Shown here in pieces: positions 8,017-17,018 of a stretch of DNA of 64,000 bases; the stretch's first letter is position 1, and each line of letters begins with the position of its first letter. This DNA is from Paenibacillus silagei (GTDB lineage Bacteria > Bacillota > Bacilli > Paenibacillales > Paenibacillaceae): positions 186,001 to 250,000 of the forward strand of contig NZ_JAGGLV010000009.1 of the NCBI RefSeq assembly GCF_017874735.1. The letters run 5' to 3'. A program made the translations under genes and the position numbers. The notes beneath the pieces were generated by a model, which was given only the letters and a program-made list of their open reading frames with translations, made no database searches and was not told the DNA's origin.

Positions 8017-8792
8017 GAGAAGACCGCCCCGAAGGAGTCGGTGTCCACGAACATCCGGCAATCCCCGTGCTCCCGCAGGATGGTGGACGGACATGCCGTG
8101 GAGATGGATTCATGCAGTGTGCGGGTAACCGCACCGCGCTTGGAAGCGCCCGGCACCATGCAGAACAGCCATTGCGCAGACAGCAGGACCGGAATCGTCA
8201 ACGTTAAGGCCTGCTGCGGCACTTCCGCCAGGCTGGGGAAGCACCCGTCATTCACCTGCTGGTTCCGGCAGACCTCATCCAGTACCACCAGCTTCACAGG
8301 AAGCGGGTCATTGAAATCTGCCACGGGCGGATCATTGAAGGCCAGGTGACCATTCTCCCCGATGCCAAGGCAGACGATATCGATCGGCGCTTCCGCCAGC
8401 AGCCGTCCGTAACGCTTGCATTCGGCTTCCGGGCTGGCGGCAGGGTTCAGATAATGGACCGTTCCCGGCCGTACCTTGCCGAACAGCGCCTCCCGGAGGA
8501 AGCTGCCGAAGCTCTGCGGAGAGCCTGCCGGCAGGCCGATATATTCATCCATATGGAACGCGGTAATCCGGCTCCAGTCCAGATCCGGCGCAGCGGCAAG
8601 CTCTGCAAGAAATTCATTCTGGGAGGGTGCAGCGGCGAACACGATCCGCACCTGTGCCTTGGAGGCCAGCAGCGCCCGGATGGCCGCCGCTGCTTCACGC
8701 CCGGCAGCAGCTCCGAGCTGCGAGCGGTTCTTGTATACGCGGACAAGCATGGCGCCCGACAGTTCCGTATGAATCGGTTTGATGCTCAGCAT
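8013..8792 (-). CDS. nagB: Glucosamine-6-phosphate deaminase
   Basis: A 259-residue cytosolic deaminase/isomerase giving fructose-6-P and ammonia from GlcN-6-P. Family motifs are AFHMDEYIGLP (active-site Asp-Glu), GIGENGHLAFNDPP, and the VPGASKRGAVTRTL phosphate-binding segment. CACAAGGAGG precedes the ATG at 8792. It overlaps the upstream response regulator by 7 bp and nagA by 4 bp, so the three are in one transcript. No C-terminal allosteric extension is seen. Confidence 0.95.
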   Translation of the reverse strand: MLSIKPIHTELSGAMLVRVYKNRSQLGAAAGREAAAAIRALLASKAQVRIVFAAAPSQNEFLAELAAAPDLDWSRITAFHMDEYIGLPAGSPQSFGSFLREALFGKVRPGTVHYLNPAASPEAECKRYGRLLAEAPIDIVCLGIGENGHLAFNDPPVADFNDPLPVKLVVLDEVCRNQQVNDGCFPSLAEVPQQALTLTIPVLLSAQWLFCMVPGASKRGAVTRTLHESISTACPSTILREHGDCRMFVDTDSFGAVFS

Positions 8793-10429
8793 GGGTAGTG
8801 CCTCCTTGTGCCTAATGTCTGTGCAGACCGGCTGCCTTCCTCCCCCCGGAACTCTCCGGGCGTAGTGCCTGTATGCAGCTTGAAGAGCTTCGTGAAATAG
8901 CTTTTATTCTCATATCCCAGCTGCTCCGCTACCTGCTCCACACTTTGCGGAGACTGGTCCAGCCATTCTTTAGCTTGCTCCATTTTGGTATGGGTGACAT
9001 AGTGGATGAAGCTCATTCCGGTTTCCTTTTTGAACAGGCGGCTGAAATAGCTCGAATTCAAATGTGTGTATTCCGCCACCTCCTCCAGGGTGATTTTACG
9101 GTTCAGATGGCGGTCTACATACTGCTTCACCTTCTTGATCTCATCCCGGCGGGTCTCCTGGTACATCTCCCGGATCACCGGCAGGCGTTCGCTGAAGAAC
9201 TGCTGAGACCATTCCTCCAGATGATCAATATGATCAATGGCCGTCAAGGTATCATGCAGCAGCTCCAGGGAAAAGGTGGACTGGTATTGCTGGCGGGCCA
9301 TCAGACGCATCTGGTTATCGTAGAGCAGCTTGAGCATCCACTCCTTCACCTGGCGCGGCGCATACCGTCTGGCACGGATGGTATCCAACCATTTCGACAG
9401 CAAGGCCGCAAGCCTGTCCGCCGCTTCCTCCAGGAAGGCCTCACGGATCTCCTGCGAGGCTTCGGCATAATAGAGGAACAGATCCTCCTCCGTGAACGGC
9501 GGAAGCGTCTTCAGGCCGTTCAGCTCTCCCGGCTTCAGATAGAAGGCATATTCGCGGCCTTGGCTAAGCAGATCAATGATTCCCTCCCGGAAATGCCCGC
9601 CGCCCGCCGGTATACATAAATATTGAAAGGAAGCCGTAACCCCCGGCAGCGCTTGAATGGCGGAACGCAGCCTGCCCAGCATGGAGATATGGCCTGAGTC
9701 CGCTCCATTGCCCATACCGCCGCTGAAGACCAGCACACAGTCGCGGCCGCTGTAAGGCAGGCACACGGCAGCGGTATCCTCCTGCCGCACGGCTTCGGCG
9801 GCGGATTCCACCCATGACATTAGTGCAAGCTCCTCCGGTTCATTCTCCCCGGCGTTGCCGCTGATCCGGCAGAGCACGGCTACATGGGCCGTGAGATCCG
9901 GCATAATTCCCAGCTCGGCGGCGTCTGCCCGCCATTCGCTGTCCGGCAGCTCGCGGGCAGCGATGCGCCGCAGCACACTTTGCTTCAGCAGCACCTTCTG
10001 ATGCTCGGCCATGCTTTTCCACTTCAGCGTCTGGGCTTTGTCCGCATCCCTGCGGCGCAGATCCTCGCCCAGCTCCCGCAGCAGCCCGGTAATCAGCTCG
10101 CGGCTGATCATCTCCTTCAGGATATAGTCGCTCACCATCAGCTTCACCGCCTGCTGGGCATATGTGAAATCATCCATGCAGGACAACACCACCACACGCA
10201 GCTCTTCGCTGCGCAGCTTCAGCTCACGGATCAGCTCCAGACCATCCATATAGGGCATGCCAATATCCGTAATGACAATATCGGGCATATCGGCCTGCGC
10301 TTTCTCCAGGGCAACCAGACCATTCTTGCAGGCCGAATGCAGCGTTAATCCAAGCTCGTCCCAAGGAATCATTGCCGAGAGAAAGTCCAGTACCGGCTGA
10401 TCATCATCCACCAGCATTACGCTATACAT
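8786..10429 (-). CDS. Two-component response regulator, AraC-type (YesN-like)
   Basis: A 547-residue regulator. The receiver is at 1-120 with VDDD and the phospho-acceptor Asp55 in DIVITDIGMP. A long middle region follows, then a C-terminal AraC DNA-binding domain with two helix-turn-helix motifs, ITLEEVAEYTHLNSSYFSRL and VEQVAEQLGYENKSYFTKLF. The start is MYSVMLVDDD at 10429 with GGGAG 10 bp upstream; an in-frame extension lies inside the kinase gene. It overlaps the kinase stop by 8 bp and nagB by 7 bp. It probably activates this amino-sugar operon in response to the extracellular sugar sensed by its partner kinase. Confidence 0.94.
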   Translation of the reverse strand: MYSVMLVDDDQPVLDFLSAMIPWDELGLTLHSACKNGLVALEKAQADMPDIVITDIGMPYMDGLELIRELKLRSEELRVVVLSCMDDFTYAQQAVKLMVSDYILKEMISRELITGLLRELGEDLRRRDADKAQTLKWKSMAEHQKVLLKQSVLRRIAARELPDSEWRADAAELGIMPDLTAHVAVLCRISGNAGENEPEELALMSWVESAAEAVRQEDTAAVCLPYSGRDCVLVFSGGMGNGADSGHISMLGRLRSAIQALPGVTASFQYLCIPAGGGHFREGIIDLLSQGREYAFYLKPGELNGLKTLPPFTEEDLFLYYAEASQEIREAFLEEAADRLAALLSKWLDTIRARRYAPRQVKEWMLKLLYDNQMRLMARQQYQSTFSLELLHDTLTAIDHIDHLEEWSQQFFSERLPVIREMYQETRRDEIKKVKQYVDRHLNRKITLEEVAEYTHLNSSYFSRLFKKETGMSFIHYVTHTKMEQAKEWLDQSPQSVEQVAEQLGYENKSYFTKLFKLHTGTTPGEFRGEEGSRSAQTLGTRRHYPC

Positions 10430-12248
10430 CGCTTCCACGCTCCCTTTCATAGCCTTGATCCGGAATCTCTTCAGGCAGCACGAACCGGAAGGTCGTCCCT
10501 TGTCCGGGCAGGCTGTCAATCGTGATCTGGAAGGCTGCACCGTAAGTCAGATACAGCCGCTCATAGACATTGGACATGCCGATATGGGCCAATCTGCTAG
10601 ACGGCATCGCTTCCTTCTCTTGCCATTCAGAGCTTAACTCGGCGCGCAGGCGGTTCAGGGTCACCTCATCCATCCCCTGCCCGTTGTCTTCGATCTCTAT
10701 TAGCAGCTGGTGATCCTGCGTCCGGGTCCGGATCAGAATACGTCCGCTCTCCTGATGCAGACCATGAATGTAGGCATTCTCGATGACCGGCTGCAGCAGG
10801 AACCGGGGGATCTTCACGCCAAGGCTCTCCGAAGTACAGTCTGTATCTAGCGACACCTCCTCGGACTGGCGGAAATTCAGCAGCTCCACATAACTCCTGA
10901 CAATATGCAGCTCATCATGCAGGGTGGTGTACTCGTCCCGCTGCTGAATGGTCATCCGCAGCAGCCGGGAGAGCGAGAACAGCAGCTCCGCATTCTCCTC
11001 ATCGCCCCGCATCATGATGCGCAGGCGGATCGAATTCAGAATATTGAACAGGAAATGGGGATTGATCTGCGACTGCAGCATGGCCAGCTCGGCCTTGCGC
11101 TTCTGCGCCTGCTCCACCTTGATCTGGATAATCATCCGCTCCACCCGGTCCAGCATATGGTCGAAGGACTTGCCCAGCCGTCCGATCTCATCATAGCCGC
11201 GAACGCCTGAACGGATGCCTAGCTCTCCTCTGTCCACCCGTGCTGCCACCTGATCCAGCCGGATCACCGGCTTCGTGAACTGCCGGACCAGCAGAACCAG
11301 AATCAGCAGGAAAAAAGCGCCTGATACGATCTGCACGGCACTGCTCCAGCGGTGGGTGGCACTGATCTGGCTCACGGCCTCACGGTATGGCGACAGGCTG
11401 ACAATCCGGTAATTCCCGTAAGGAATCTCCAGGCTGCTCAGCAGATATTGCTCGCCCCGGTAATCCATAAACCCGGAACCTTCTGAATGCTTCACAGCAT
11501 CCATAAGCGCGAACGGCCGGCCCAGCCTGGTCTTGTCCCTGGCGGCAAGAACGGTTCCGTCAGGCGCAATCAGCAGCGTCTCCTGGCCCTGCCGGTTGTC
11601 ATTAAAAATCTGGCTGATCCGGCTCTCGGCGATGCTGATGATCAAGGTAGCATAGGTTGAATTGGAGGACAGCTTGAGATTCCTGGCAATGGTCAGCACC
11701 TGCGGGCTGCTTGGGGCAGCGGTCGGAATATAGTTGGCAAGCACACCCGCCCAATACAGCTCGAAGGCAGGCTGCTGGCGGGCTTGTTCCATCCAGGGCT
11801 GCTTCAGCAGTGCGCCGATATCCAGCTTGGCGTAAGCATAGTTTGAATAATATTGTCCATCTGAGGTGAGGACGGTGACGAACGTTTTTTCCATCATGGA
11901 AGTGACGCTGTTCAGCTTGTCCGTAACCTCTTTGAAATCGAGAATGTGCTTGGCGGTATCAGGCTCGTGCAGCTTATTGCGCTGCCAGTTTTCTTTGAGA
12001 ATAAGAGTGATGCCGGGGTCGAACTGGATATAATTCGCCACCAGCACCATATTGCTGAGAAGGTTAGAGATATATAGGCTCTCCTGCTCCAGCGAACGGC
12101 GTTCATTCTGAATCACCTGGGAGCGGAGGATATGCTCGGTGTAGGAATTGGAGATATACAAGGTAATAGAGGCGGGAAGCAGCAGACAGAGCAGAGAAGC
12201 GACGAGCAGCTTATTGCGAAAACCGAGTCTCCATCCTCTAGGCAGCAA
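10422..12248 (-). CDS. Sensor histidine kinase (YesM-like)
   Basis: A membrane sensor of about 608 residues. TM1 is at about 10-32, an extracytoplasmic Cache-like domain at 33-300, TM2 at about 304-324 and HAMP at about 325-378. The His_kinase domain carries the phospho-acceptor His398 in SQINPHFLFNILNSI. The ATP-binding domain contains PVIENAYIHGL and DNGQGMDE. The start is a TTG; the second of two in-frame TTG codons (12248) sits 7 bp after a perfect AGGAGG, while the first is only 1 bp away from it. It partners the response regulator it overlaps and lies after the sugar-binding protein gene. Confidence 0.92.
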   Translation of the reverse strand: MLPRGWRLGFRNKLLVASLLCLLLPASITLYISNSYTEHILRSQVIQNERRSLEQESLYISNLLSNMVLVANYIQFDPGITLILKENWQRNKLHEPDTAKHILDFKEVTDKLNSVTSMMEKTFVTVLTSDGQYYSNYAYAKLDIGALLKQPWMEQARQQPAFELYWAGVLANYIPTAAPSSPQVLTIARNLKLSSNSTYATLIISIAESRISQIFNDNRQGQETLLIAPDGTVLAARDKTRLGRPFALMDAVKHSEGSGFMDYRGEQYLLSSLEIPYGNYRIVSLSPYREAVSQISATHRWSSAVQIVSGAFFLLILVLLVRQFTKPVIRLDQVAARVDRGELGIRSGVRGYDEIGRLGKSFDHMLDRVERMIIQIKVEQAQKRKAELAMLQSQINPHFLFNILNSIRLRIMMRGDEENAELLFSLSRLLRMTIQQRDEYTTLHDELHIVRSYVELLNFRQSEEVSLDTDCTSESLGVKIPRFLLQPVIENAYIHGLHQESGRILIRTRTQDHQLLIEIEDNGQGMDEVTLNRLRAELSSEWQEKEAMPSSRLAHIGMSNVYERLYLTYGAAFQITIDSLPGQGTTFRFVLPEEIPDQGYERERGSDV

Positions 12249-12373
12249 TGGCAATCCTCCTTCACAATCAGACTATCGTTTTCTATGCCTCTATCATATC
12301 AGCTTTCCGCCTCCAGCAGCTCATTTCAATCTATTATTCCGGGTAAAAAAGGGCTATTCAGCGCTTCCAATTT

Positions 12374-13735
12374 TTACTTGTTGGCGTCTACAATCTTCTG
12401 CAGCTCAGCCTGCGCCTTCTTGATGGTAGTCTCCAGATCCTGCTGTTTCAGGATGTACAGCTCGGTTTCTTTGGTAAAGGCTGTTTCCAGCTCGCCTTGA
12501 TAGGTCGGCGGCACGCTGAGCGGTGCGGGCTTGGCATTCTTAATTACATAGGCCAGTGAGGCTTCGTCAATCTTGTCGGGGCTCATGGCACCCGATTTGA
12601 CGCCGGCAATGAACTTGTCCACATCCTGCTTCTTCCACGCGGAATATACATTCTGCATCTGCTCGCCCTCTGTGGAGTACCAACGGATGAAATCATAGGC
12701 TTCCTGCTGATGTCCCGACTTCTCCAGGATACCTACATAGTTGCCGTTGGCAATGCTGACTCCCGCAGGTTGTCCGGCACTATTGGACGGCATCGGAGCG
12801 AACGCGGTAGTGAAGGTTGCAGGGAATTCTTCCGACCCGCCTGCTTCGCCGATCATCCAATTGCCGGTCACGATCATCGCGGCATGTCCGGTGAAGAATT
12901 CCGAGCGGTACGCGAGCTTCTGGGAGATGGTGTCGGCATACGGCACCGCTACTCCCGATGCCTCTGCCTTGCTGCGCAGCTCCAGGGACTGGCGGATACC
13001 CGCACTATCGATGTTTACGACACCATTGTTGACCAGATTATTGTCCTTCTCCTGGTTGATAACGGCCAGCTCCCAGTACATAGCCCAGGTATGGAAATAC
13101 GTACCGAAGGTCTTGGACGGCCCGGTGCCGCTGGTCAGCTTAGCTGCGTAATCAAGGTAATCGTCCCAGCTCCATTCGGTGGGAACGGCTAAGCCCGCCG
13201 CATCCAGCTTGTCCTTGTTCAGCAGGACGAAATAATTCTCCAGCGTATCCGGCAGGGCATACACTTTACCGTCAACGGACGGATCAACCGTATACTCATC
13301 TGTCAGCGTGATGCCTTCCTTGCTGATCAGGTCATTCAGCGGAGCCAGCAGTCCGAGTCCGGCACGCTGTGAATAATCGGTTGCCCCCGGCATGAATACC
13401 ACATCCAGGTTCTCGCCGGATGCGACGAGCAGATCCAGCTTCTTCATTCCGGCCACCGAATCACCGTTGTCAGCCAGCTCCACGTATTCCAGTGTAATTC
13501 CCGGATGGGAATCCTCGTACGCCTGCAGAATCGGTTCCATATCCGCCGCAGGCGACCAGTTGGCGACTTTGATCGTTACCGGTTCTGCTGAAGGTGCGGC
13601 ACTCTCCCCCGCCTCCGGTGCAGCCGTGCTGCCGGAAGTGGGCGATGCACCATTTGTGTTGTTTGAGTTGCCGCAGCCCGCCAGGGCTACCAGAAGCACG
13701 ATGATCCATACCAGAGCGAACACATTCTTTTTCAT
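12374..13735 (-). CDS. Sugar ABC transporter substrate-binding lipoprotein
   Basis: A 453-residue family 1 extracellular solute-binding protein. The signal peptide and lipobox LAGC put the lipidated Cys at about 21. A Ser/Thr/Ala-rich linker and a periplasmic-binding fold follow (VKVANWSP-like opening, LVASGENLDVVFMPG, FFTGHAAMIVTGNW). The ATG at 13735 is 8 bp from AAGGGG; an upstream GTG overlaps that site. Neighbouring permeases and nag genes suggest N-acetylglucosamine-containing oligosaccharides as ligand, an inference from context. Confidence 0.93.
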   Translation of the reverse strand: MKKNVFALVWIIVLLVALAGCGNSNNTNGASPTSGSTAAPEAGESAAPSAEPVTIKVANWSPAADMEPILQAYEDSHPGITLEYVELADNGDSVAGMKKLDLLVASGENLDVVFMPGATDYSQRAGLGLLAPLNDLISKEGITLTDEYTVDPSVDGKVYALPDTLENYFVLLNKDKLDAAGLAVPTEWSWDDYLDYAAKLTSGTGPSKTFGTYFHTWAMYWELAVINQEKDNNLVNNGVVNIDSAGIRQSLELRSKAEASGVAVPYADTISQKLAYRSEFFTGHAAMIVTGNWMIGEAGGSEEFPATFTTAFAPMPSNSAGQPAGVSIANGNYVGILEKSGHQQEAYDFIRWYSTEGEQMQNVYSAWKKQDVDKFIAGVKSGAMSPDKIDEASLAYVIKNAKPAPLSVPPTYQGELETAFTKETELYILKQQDLETTIKKAQAELQKIVDANK

Positions 13736-13850
13736 AACTAACACCCCTTCTAATGTGGTCTACAGTTCCATGCAGTTCTCATGCACATCCTGACCGTCCT
13801 ATCCGCCCGCCTGTCTTCCGGTTATGCAGCTTCCGGGAACTTGCCAGCCC

Positions 13851-14687
13851 TCACCCCTTCACCCCCCCCAAGGAAATACCTTCGATCACCTGCTTCTGCC
13901 CGAGGATGAACACGACCAGCAGCGGGACAATCGCCGAGACCGAAGCCGCCATGATGAGCGAATAGAAGGCGCCGTTGCGGTCAGCGAAGGCATTCATGCC
14001 AAGCTGAAGCGTATAGAGTGTCTTGCTGTTCAGGAAGACCAGCGGCGTCTGAAAATCATTCCAGGTCCAGATGAACCGCAGAATGGCATAAGTGGCAATG
14101 GCGGGACGGACCAGCGGGAACAGAATCGAGAGGAAGATACGGATATGTCCCGCGCCGTCGATCTGCGCCGATTCGATATACTCATTCGAGAGTGAGGCAA
14201 AAAACTGGCGGAGCAGAAAGGTGCCCAGTACGCTGAACCCGCCAAGCAGGATCAGGCCCAGATGCGTATCGTACAGGCCGGTGGAGCGGAAGATAATGAA
14301 CAGCGGCACCAGCGTGGCTTCCGCAGGAATCATATAAGTGGCCAGCACCAGTACGAAAAGTGCATTTCTGCCGGGGAAGCGGATTTTGGTGAAGCCATAG
14401 GCCGCCATGCTGGACACCGCTACGGAGAGAAGTGTTGTGAGCGCCGTGACTTTAATCGAGTTCCAGTAATACAGGGTGAAGTTTGCTTTGCCGAACCAGA
14501 CGGAATGATAGTTGAACGCCGCCCTCCATGTCTGCGGAATCCATTCGATCGGATATTTGAACACATCGGCCTCAGGCTTGAGCGAAGCGGACAGCATCCA
14601 TATAAAAGGGAGCAGAAACACAATGCCCAGCAGTGCCATGATCAGGGTGATGATGGCTTTTCCCCAGTCCAGATTGCCTATTCTCAC
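13851..14687 (-). CDS. Sugar ABC transporter permease (second, MalG-type)
   Basis: A 278-residue integral membrane protein with six predicted helices. It carries the EAA-type coupling loop EYIESAQIDGAGHIRIFLSILFPL (here split by context; key residues E-A-A region and G). The start is GTG at 14687, 9 bp from GGGAGG. It follows the first permease with 19 bp between them. It belongs to the CUT1 family, which usually relies on a shared MsmX/MsmK ATPase coded elsewhere; none is present in this locus. Confidence 0.93.
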   Translation of the reverse strand: MRIGNLDWGKAIITLIMALLGIVFLLPFIWMLSASLKPEADVFKYPIEWIPQTWRAAFNYHSVWFGKANFTLYYWNSIKVTALTTLLSVAVSSMAAYGFTKIRFPGRNALFVLVLATYMIPAEATLVPLFIIFRSTGLYDTHLGLILLGGFSVLGTFLLRQFFASLSNEYIESAQIDGAGHIRIFLSILFPLVRPAIATYAILRFIWTWNDFQTPLVFLNSKTLYTLQLGMNAFADRNGAFYSLIMAASVSAIVPLLVVFILGQKQVIEGISLGGVKG

Positions 14688-14706
14688 AGGTATGTGCCTC
14701 CCTTAT

Positions 14707-15642
14707 CTAGTAATTGACCCAATAACGCTGTCCCAGCCACTGCAGGCCGGTAATGGCAAGCACGATGACGAACAGAATCATGACCATGGATGAAGCATAA
14801 CCGGTCTGAAGATCGACAAATGCGGTCTGGTACATATCGTACACTACGACAGAAGTGGAGTTAGCCGGTCCGCCGTCCGTCAGCACCTTGACCAGGGCGA
14901 AGGATTTGAAATTGCCGATAATGCCGGTCACGAGCAGGAAAAAGGTCGTCGGCGTCAGCAGCGGAAAGGTAATGGAGCGGAACTGGGCGAGCTTGGAGGC
15001 GCCGTCAATCGTCGCCGCTTCATACAGGTCGGCAGGGATATTCTTGATCCCGGCAATGTAGATAATCAGCGAGACCCCAAGGTCAATCCAGATCATCAGC
15101 AGCATGACCGATGGAAGCGCATACGTTGGATCGGCCAGCCATTTGGGCGGATTGTCCACCCCGATCGCCGACAGGAAACCGTTGACCGGACCGTACGAAG
15201 GATGGAAGAGTACCTGCCACACTACCGCCACAGCCACTACACTGGATATCTGGGGCATGAAGTAGATGACCTTGAAGGCACCCGGCGCATATACATGACT
15301 CGTGATAATTACCCCGAGGATCAGCGCGATCGCCATCCCGACGGGTACGGCCAGCAGCATAATGAAGTTATTGCCCAGCGACTTCAGGAACACCTCATCC
15401 TGGAACAGCTGGCGGAAATTATCGAGGCCGCTCCAGCGGATCTTGTCAAACCCGGTAACGAACGACCATTTGGTGAAGCTGAGCATGAAGGAGAATATCA
15501 TCGGAATAAGCGTAAATACCAGCACCCCCAGCAGCATGGGACCGGTGAAAAAGTAGCCCATCCCCGCTTCTATCCGTTTTCTTTTTTTGCTGCCGGCGGT
15601 TGGTGTCTGATGGGACTGCGGTAAGGTAACTGACGTCTTCAA
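14707..15642 (-). CDS. Sugar ABC transporter permease (first, MalF-type)
   Basis: A 311-residue permease. A basic cytoplasmic N-terminus (SKKRKRIEAG) precedes six helices, and the coupling loop DLYEAATIDGASKLAQFRSI is seen near 215-235. The start codon is TTG at 15642, preceded by AGAGGGGGGAC. It is the first gene of the seven-gene minus-strand operon, with a TATAAT-like -10 at 15679-15684 upstream. Confidence 0.93.
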   Translation of the reverse strand: MKTSVTLPQSHQTPTAGSKKRKRIEAGMGYFFTGPMLLGVLVFTLIPMIFSFMLSFTKWSFVTGFDKIRWSGLDNFRQLFQDEVFLKSLGNNFIMLLAVPVGMAIALILGVIITSHVYAPGAFKVIYFMPQISSVVAVAVVWQVLFHPSYGPVNGFLSAIGVDNPPKWLADPTYALPSVMLLMIWIDLGVSLIIYIAGIKNIPADLYEAATIDGASKLAQFRSITFPLLTPTTFFLLVTGIIGNFKSFALVKVLTDGGPANSTSVVVYDMYQTAFVDLQTGYASSMVMILFVIVLAITGLQWLGQRYWVNY

Positions 15643-15678
15643 AGGCTCTGTCCCCCCTCTTGCGTGATCTTATCTCTC

Positions 15679-15684
15679 ATTATA
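15679..15684 (-). promoter_or_regulatory. Likely -10 element of the amino-sugar transport operon
   Basis: TATAAT on the minus strand lies 36 bp before the TTG start of the first permease. The -35 region at the right spacing reads TTATGT, a weak match, as expected for an activator-dependent promoter. Confidence 0.4.
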
Positions 15685-15784
15685 GAAAAGCAAAGAATTT
15701 TACATAAGTCACGATCCTGACCCGTTCAGAAAAATTTTTACCTGCCGCAGACGGGAGTTGTCCATTAGAGCATCTGGCCCGGCA

Positions 15785-15969
15785 TAACGGACTGAGGCGC
15801 GCTTATTCCGGATGAAAGTCTCCACTTTGGCCAAGGAACGGACCCTATGGTCCTTATTCTTGGAACTTCTACTTGAAAACATCTTATAGAGAGACGATAA
15901 GGGCTACTCCGTCCGTTAAACCGCAAAAAGTGGCGTTTTCCAGGGAGTAGGGGCTCTCAGGTCCGTTAG
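15785..15969. repeat. Intergenic cluster of AACGGAC/GTCCGTT repeats
   Basis: AACGGAC occurs at 15786 and 15837 and its complement GTCCGTT at 15911 and 15961. The copy at 15837 is part of a small palindrome (ACGGACC, CTA, TGGTCC). The segment is non-coding and lies between the divergent transporter and SIS operons. It looks like a degenerate intergenic repeat rather than an operator set, but both are possible. Confidence 0.45.
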
Positions 15970-16157
15970 AAGCAAACTCATCGGCCGGTGCAGTTTCATT
16001 TTACGGAACCTCAGGGATCTGATCCTATTCACAGATTACATCTGATGCTGCTCTATGACATCCGGTTGGCCAAATCGGTCAAAAACGGTGCGGATTTGCG
16101 CAAAATAGTTGATTTACTTGGTTTGCCCGCTTTGTTATCTTCTAGGCAAGCACAAGT

Positions 16158-16238
16158 TTATGCTTACAAAACTTAAAGCGTATGCTTCCGAAGCCAGTTT
16201 TGCGAAGAGACTTGAGGAAGCTTATGCTTACAAAACTT
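16158..16238 (+). promoter_or_regulatory. Structured 5' leader of the SIS/GH20 operon
   Basis: Directly before the ribosome binding site lies a hairpin with 5' arm AAGCGTATGCTTCC (16176-16189) and 3' arm GGAAGCTTATGCTT (16216-16229), paired except for one mismatch and one G-T. It is flanked by two identical 17-bp copies of TTATGCTTACAAAACTT at 16158 and 16222. AGTTTTG in the hairpin loop (16197-16203) can pair with CAAAACT of either copy, and the second copy abuts AGGAGG. Mutually exclusive structures affecting translation are therefore possible. Confidence 0.5.
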
Positions 16239-16253
16239 TTAGGAGGAACCCAG

Positions 16254-17018
16254 ATGAACGCCAAGCCAGATATTATGTCCGCTTATATGGATACTATTGT
16301 TGAGCTGCTGAATGAGATCCGGAACGAACCGCAGGACAAGCTGCAGCAGGTGGCAGAGCTGCTTGCGGATCATATCGCACAGGACAAGCTGGTCTACCTC
16401 TACGGCCCGGGCGGCCATTCCAATATGAATGCGACTGAGGTCTTCTTCCGCGCCGGCGGCCTGATGCATATCAGCGCCATATTAGATGAAGGCACAATGA
16501 TCTCGAACGGCGCTCTGCGCTCGATGGCCGTTGAACGCACTCCCGGCTACGGAACGCTTGTTATTGAAGACAACCGGCTAGGCGAGGGCGATATTCTGAT
16601 TCTTGCCAATGCTTACGGCATTAACACCGCCTGTGTCGATGCGGCTGTAGAAGCCCGGCGCCGGGGAGTCACAACGATTGCCGTTACTTCGGTCGGCCAT
16701 GCTGAAGCTACGCCTAAGGATCATATTGCCCGCCACCCTTCAGGGCAGAATCTGTATGAGCTGTGCGACTATGTCCTGGACAGCAAGGTGAAGCCCGGTG
16801 ACGCTGCGCTGCATATTGACGGGATTGAACCGAAGATGGGTTCGACCTCCACCTTCGCCAACGCTTTTCTGCTCAATTCCCTGATGATGACTACAGCGGC
16901 CTGTCTCGGAGCGAAAGGGATCGAGGTGCCAGTCTGGCGCAGCGGTAACGCTCCCGGCGGGGATGAGTGGAATAACCGCTTCATTGAACGCTTCAAAGGC
17001 CGGGTCCGCTGGCTATGA
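16254..17018 (+). CDS. SIS-domain phosphosugar-binding protein (COG4821/UPF0309 type)
   Basis: A 254-residue protein of the 'sugar isomerase domain' family. Visible features are LVYLYGPGGHSNMNATEVFFRAGG (key G-P-G-G-H-S), the loop SNGALRSMAVERTPGYG, and AVTSVGHA. AGGAGG at 16241-16246 is 7 bp before the ATG at 16254; longer frames into the leader lack support. Family members bind phosphorylated sugars, and an isomerase or etherase role is assumed but not established. The GH20 gene overlaps by 4 bp (ATGA). A role in handling amino-sugar phosphates is likely from context. Confidence 0.88.
   Translation: MNAKPDIMSAYMDTIVELLNEIRNEPQDKLQQVAELLADHIAQDKLVYLYGPGGHSNMNATEVFFRAGGLMHISAILDEGTMISNGALRSMAVERTPGYGTLVIEDNRLGEGDILILANAYGINTACVDAAVEARRRGVTTIAVTSVGHAEATPKDHIARHPSGQNLYELCDYVLDSKVKPGDAALHIDGIEPKMGSTSTFANAFLLNSLMMTTAACLGAKGIEVPVWRSGNAPGGDEWNNRFIERFKGRVRWL

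Noticed and set aside
7435..8349. 304-codon plus-strand ORF opposite nagA/nagB
   Set aside because: It is an antisense frame within two well-supported genes, without a start signal.
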